NCBI GenBank assembly: GCA_035610835.1
Contig: CM069442.1
Location: 34,698,452 to 34,762,451 of the forward strand
DNA: 64,000 bases
DNA from: Ophiura sarsii
Lineage: Eukaryota > Echinodermata > Ophiuroidea > Amphilepidida > Ophiuridae
Direction of reading: 5' to 3'
Shown: one piece after another, positions 60,701 to 64,000 of the stretch
How the letters are laid out: each line of letters begins with the position of its first letter
Position numbering within the stretch: the first letter of the stretch is position 1
The notes under the pieces: generated by a model
Told to the model about the DNA's origin: nothing
Seen by the model: the letters and a program-made list of their open reading frames with translations, nothing else
Databases searched by the model: none
Program-made: the position numbers and the translations under genes

Positions 60701-63091
60701 GCTCTTTTAAGACTTAAAAGTCTGAGTTGACAACCAGTACAATACAGCTATTGATTTTCGCTGGGGTTGGCTTTTTCAATCTGTTTATAGCTCAATTAAC
60801 TTTTTAAAATCAATACCGAAAGTCTATGAATGTTTTTTTTTTATAGAACGATTATAGAGAGAGCTATTATGACCGCAAAGTAACAGATTGATAGTGTAAA
60901 TTGGTCAGATTACAGCATTAAGTCAACCGGCGGTTGTTCAGTGTTGCATGCGCGAATATTCATATACCAGTAAAACATTTGACCTGAAAGAACCGGGCGG
61001 AACCGCCCGTAACCGGCAGTCAACGGGCGGTCGAGTTTTGACGTCTCCCCTTATATATGTTTAATTGCTGAACACTCTCCATTACTACTTAATCATGTTT
61101 AGTATTCAAATACTAAAACGTGTTTATAAATTGATGGCAAAATATGTTTAGAGTTTGGCATCTGAGATTCTACCGCGACGATAAGGTATTTTCCACTACT
61201 GAAGATGTGTTGGATTCCCAGCTGGGTCATCAGTCAGAATACCACTTTTGATGAAGTCTATCGATTATGGGCGAAACTTAAAATAAAAATGAAAGTCTAC
61301 CATCGCATGTTTCTCTGATCTTGACAAAACAAACAATACATTTCAGGATCTGGTGAGTCAAGTTAAGATAATTGCCACATTTCTAGAGCGTCCAGTCACT
61401 GACGAAATGGCAGAGAAAATTGCCGTTTTATCTTCGATGAAAGAAATGAAGAAGAGTTACGACAAACATGAGGAAGAGGACCCTGAAGGAATAAAGCACA
61501 CCCGGGCGTTTGGAATACTCAAGTTTCTCAACAAAGGTAGGTCCTACAGTGTCCATGGTAACATTGATCATGTTTATGTCAATCAAATAATAGAATTGGG
61601 CACTGCTTGTTATGCCGTGAATATGCATGAGAATACTTTGTATATGTGCATGATATGATCAAAGCTTTAAGAGTGGAATCAGGAGAAACAATTTCATTAC
61701 AAAGGCTCTCTCTTTAACTGCGCGAAATTCAAACCATTCGTGTCGCTAGCTTCATGCTCAGTTTGAGGCGACACGAGCATGACGAGAGTAAGGTTTAAAA
61801 TTAGCGCAATTATAGAGAAAGTCTTTGTAATGAAAATGTTTCTCCTGATCTTGAAGTTATACTGAGAGGCCTACTCAAGGTTATCCAATAATGTACAGAC
61901 ATCTTTAGTTACAATTGACAGCTTAATTTTTGACCAACGGTTATATTTGCGCACATTGAAACCCTATACATGAAAGAAGTGTGTGACAAGAGCAGTTTGG
62001 TAGCCACATTACGTCAACATTATGGTCAGAGATGTATTTCTGGGCCACCGATCCTTCCTACTATCACTACGAGTACAATACCGGGTTACAATCGGGTGAA
62101 TTCGTTTCTTTTGCGAGGGCAACAAACGATTTCTTTTGCTTAAAGGGACACTAAGAGATGTGTTGGAGGCTGCGCCCTCAAATATGATAAAAACTAGGAT
62201 TGGTATATTTTTACAATTGTATTACAATTATGAACTTACACCTATAAGGATTAAGAATAATCAGCTCTCTGTGTACAACAAAACGTCGATTCAAAAATGT
62301 TGATCTAGCCGCGATCAGCATTTTACGTCAGACAGTGTCCCTTGCAGTATGTGTGATACATAACGCGAACCATATTTACATAGAGGGCGTTTTAAGAAAA
62401 GTTTCAATAAGTAGCAGACGACGGTGGACACGAACGGCCGTTAATTTTGAATTTCCGTTGGTTTAATGTAACAATGGATTTTGATTATATGACTCATAAA
62501 ATTTATCACACGTTGGAACTAAATTATTTCATCCTAAAACTACTGTGGGTGGCTAACCATCCGCAGTGTCAGTATCATTTTTTGAATTTAAACCGTTGTA
62601 AAGCGTTCGTCCCATTCACTTGATCACGTAACCTCGTTCGCATATTTTAATATTCGTGAATACGCCCGTGTCCAGTCCAGCGTCGTCTGATAAATAGCGA
62701 TGCTATTGGTTTAATCAAGTTTTTGCTGCGTTTTTGTGAGTAGAAACAACAATAATGGTAATTTTTAATGTTCATCTTGAATTCTGATTTTTAAAAAAAA
62801 AAATCTTCAACACTACTTCGTGTCCCTTTAAAGGTTATTTTGCTTTGAGATTAGTATCGCTTGTAGTGGCTCAATTCGATTTTGAGAACGGCAACTCGAG
62901 TATGAATGCCAGTCAAAGAAACCTATTGCACAATATAAATAGCCTAATACTGATTTGCTTTACTTGCGTTCGTTACAGGGAAGGTTGGCAATTGGAAGGA
63001 CAAGATAACGGGCGATCTCAACGAACTATTTGACACAGTCTACAAAGAACGGATGGCGGACTCGGGATTGGAATTTGATTTTGAAATATAG
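54120..63091 (+). CDS. Cytosolic sulfotransferase (SULT-like), six exons, 310 aa
   Basis: Joined exons: 54120-54285, 56265-56506, 57860-57986, 59183-59277, 61347-61536 and 62979-63091 (933 nt with stop). The product should transfer sulfate from PAPS to a hydroxyl or amine of a small molecule in the cytosol; it has no signal peptide or membrane segment. Seen: 5'-phosphosulfate loop TYPKSGTHW (residues 51-59), catalytic His120 in ATHMLP, 3'-phosphate site RNPKDVMCS (Arg142, Ser150), WFDHVKGY (184-191), NKGKVGNWK (272-280) and a family-typical C-terminus GLEFDFEI. Length fits the family (about 290-310). Two changes stand out: the Lys of the usual KTH motif is Ala118, and the Arg of the usual RKG motif is Asn272. 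Ala there is known in other sulfotransferases, so activity is plausible. Substrate cannot be inferred. All introns are GT-AG. Confidence 0.95.
54480..54689. mobile_element. TTAA MITE 'CACTTTCCACGCGGC' in intron 1
   Basis: TTAA at 54476-54479 and 54690-54693, ends cactttccacgcggc and gcagcatggaaagtg. Second member of the family at 23552-23789. The rest of intron 1 up to 55950 has nothing recognised. Confidence 0.8.
55962..56167. repeat. Array of six ~20-bp palindromes in intron 1
   Basis: Variants of ccagtatcgngcgatactgg occur at about 55962-55981, 55997-56016, 56031-56054, 56065-56085, 56115-56134 and 56148-56167. The best (56031-56054) pairs over nearly all of its 24 bases. Spacing is 31-50 bp. 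The array ends about 100 bp before exon 2. Intervening bases differ, so it is the dyad that repeats, not a longer unit. Confidence 0.85.
56265..56506 (+). CDS. Sulfotransferase exon 2
   Basis: Acceptor aaag before 56265. Completes G56 and continues THWIFEIVSLIVNGG..., with catalytic His120. I place the donor at 56507 (gtgaaa) because the product KKKVKMIYFARNPKD aligns with the family spacing. A stronger-looking donor, gtaaag at 56501, would drop Val-Lys and stay in frame. Confidence 0.9.
57644..57766 (+). repeat. (ATT)n microsatellite in intron 2
   Basis: Runs of att broken by agtgtt and a short ttc tract, about 95 bp before exon 3. Length is likely variable. Otherwise intron 2 has no recognised element. 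Confidence 0.9.
57860..57986 (+). CDS. Sulfotransferase exon 3
   Basis: Acceptor ttccag, donor gtgagt. Residues 137-178, containing ARNPKDV and Ser150 of the 3'-phosphate site. The usual YYHF after it is AASF here. Confidence 0.93.
58412..58628 (+). repeat. 31-bp minisatellite, seven units, in intron 3
   Basis: Units are variants of aattgcatgcttctaacg followed by tgccatccggacc. Direct orientation, 1-5 differences between neighbours; the last unit decays. No spacer sequence between units. Confidence 0.9.
59183..59277 (+). CDS. Sulfotransferase exon 4
   Basis: Acceptor tatacag, donor gtatat. Residues 179-210 with VPFGGWFDHVKGY and FLKYEDLQK, both typical of SULTs at this position. Confidence 0.93.
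60094..60243. mobile_element. GC-rich Harbinger-like MITE, short copy, intron 4
   Basis: TTA at 60091-60093 and 60244-60246. Arms begin gggagcacatcaaaagtcga and, inverted, gggagcaaatcaaaactcga; both continue with ccgc.cggcaaccgccggtt. Nearly the whole 150 bp folds into one hairpin. Confidence 0.82.
60516..61050. mobile_element. GC-rich Harbinger-like MITE, long copy, intron 4
   Basis: TTA at 60513-60515 and 61051-61053. Ends gggatcacgtcaaaactcga and the inverse of ggggagacgtcaaaactcga, same family as 60094-60243, with a longer AT-rich centre. Confidence 0.82.
61347..61536 (+). CDS. Sulfotransferase exon 5
   Basis: Acceptor tttcag, donor gtaggt. Residues 211-273 plus one base, with the FLERPVTDEMAEKI helix and FGILKFLNK leading into the last PAPS motif. 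Confidence 0.93.
61680..61847. mobile_element. 168-bp inverted-repeat MITE in intron 5
   Basis: Ends caggagaaacaatttcatta and the inverse of caggagaaacattttcatta, extending inward to cattacaaag. An inner hairpin uses tcgtgtcgc / gcgacacga. Target duplication unclear. Confidence 0.75.
62144..62827. mobile_element. TTAA MITE 'AGGGACACTAAG' in intron 5, with nested hAT-like element
   Basis: TTAA at 62140-62143 and 62828-62831. Inverted relative to its relatives at 15558-15955 and 20139-20366. Interrupted at 62415-62689. It ends about 150 bp before exon 6. Confidence 0.8.
62415..62689. mobile_element. 275-bp hAT-like MITE nested in the TTAA MITE
   Basis: Ends cagacgacggtggac and gtccagcgtcgtctg are inverted with one mismatch. 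Flanks ataagtag (62407-62414) and ataaatag (62690-62697) form an 8-bp duplication with one difference. The related element at 15558-15955 runs through this point without a break. Confidence 0.8.
62979..63091 (+). CDS. Sulfotransferase exon 6 (last coding exon)
   Basis: Acceptor cgttacag. Residues 274-310: GKVGNWKDK..., FDTVYKERM and the terminal GLEFDFEI, then TAG at 63089-63091. Confidence 0.94.
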
Positions 63092-64000
63092 GCGTAGCAA
63101 ACGAGTATCTGTAGGAATAAAGGTTATTTCCGACGCAACCTGTCTTCTCCCCAGTATGTGTAGAGGGGGGGGGGGGGGGGGGAGCATGAAATGGTTAGGG
63201 AATAAAGGGTAACACTTTTGAATGGGCCATTCAGGGACAAAGAAATTCGTGCGTCTCACAATGGTCTCACCTGGGACAAAATGTTAAACCTGCTTATTCC
63301 AAAACTATCGGCCCTGTCACACCATTCCGAATAGAGCTAACGTGTGCCCGACGTTTTTTGAAATTGGGTGTAGGTTCGTGTAAGTTGCCATTTGATCGTG
63401 TTCGTCAGTTGTTCGGCCATATACGTCCAGCCCATCTGTTTGTTTTGATCACCGGTAAATCAACCTGTTATTTCTTTTTCTCGAAAAAAGACAAGACAAT
63501 TACGTTCGGTATTTATGGGTCAGTGGAGACACGTCACTGGCCGCAGCACGCAAGGCATATGTTAGGCATTCGTTTGGCATAAGTTGTATTCGTTAGCAAC
63601 TCAATGACTGACCCGCGTACATACTTACGCAAAATACTTTATTTGACAAATTTACTAATGGATGAATGTTTTTTTCTTCTAAAATATTGTAACGGGAACT
63701 GTTTTTACCGTTTGGCTATTTTATTTTGTTAGTTTAGCTCTAATAGTACAAAGCCTACGATTCCAATACGATTGTCTGATGATCCAATAGATATATTTTA
63801 CTAGGCTACAACTATCAATGATCAAGATCAGTTCATTTATTAACTATAGTTTTATTAGGACTTTTGAGGGCCAGAAGTACAAATGTCTTCCGGCCGGTAG
63901 CAGGGGCAGAATTCTGCACCCATACAGCAATGTGTACAGTTGTTAAAAACGTCATGTTTTAAAGCATTTAGGAATCAAATTTGACTGTTTCAGTTCACAA
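63092..64000 (+). other. 3' region of the sulfotransferase gene
   Basis: Candidate polyadenylation signals AATAAA at 63116-63121 and 63201-63206. A G run of about 18 lies at 63165-63182. Nothing else recognised; a 74-codon frame at 63358-63582 has no known motif. Confidence 0.5.

Overview
The window is nuclear DNA of an animal. It is AT-rich, crowded with short inverted-repeat transposons and satellites, and holds one gene with canonical GT-AG introns. The organism cannot be named from sequence alone. An invertebrate, perhaps a marine deuterostome with an expanded cytosolic sulfotransferase family, is a reasonable guess, but it is only an inference. There is one 100-base assembly gap (20367-20466).

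The only convincing protein-coding gene is on the + strand at 54120-63091. It is a complete six-exon cytosolic sulfotransferase (SULT-like, 310 residues) whose exons join in frame from an ATG with good start context to a stop. Its introns (1.2-2.1 kb) carry several transposon insertions, an array of palindromes and a 31-bp minisatellite.

The rest is repeat sequence. 1) 0.2-2.0 kb: a diverged ~175-bp tandem repeat. 2) 3.2-20.1 kb and 38.1-46.8 kb are two paralogous copies (A and B) of one direct segmental duplication. Each copy has since taken different transposon insertions, so one copy often shows the empty site of the other. Copy A carries a 7.36-kb hAT-like element (5349-12709), a 421-bp hAT-like element (16502-16922) and a 2.66-kb Harbinger-like element (16996-19658). 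Copy B carries MITEs at 40147, 41280, 45244 and 45921. 3) 20.5-27.6 kb: a 32-bp minisatellite, Harbinger-like elements (one with a mariner-like element inside) and a 954-bp hAT-like element. 4) 27.6-34.3 kb: 42-bp satellite arrays, with Harbinger-like and other inverted-repeat elements between them. 5) 34.8-38.1 kb: a perfect 30-bp hairpin, a repeat rich in a caaggttgcg motif, and a foldback Mutator-like element with a 9-bp target duplication. 6) 47.1-53.3 kb: a 45-bp satellite with a 1263-bp higher-order period, interrupted by two tRNA-like elements, each preceded by a hairpin whose stem shows compensatory changes.

No CRISPR array, operon, prophage or other prokaryotic system is present. I found no clearly new gene system. 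The most unusual material is the filled/empty insertion record of the duplication, the paired hairpin/tRNA-like elements, and the palindrome array in intron 1. Superfamily names for transposons rest on target-site-duplication length and terminal bases, because almost no transposase coding remains.
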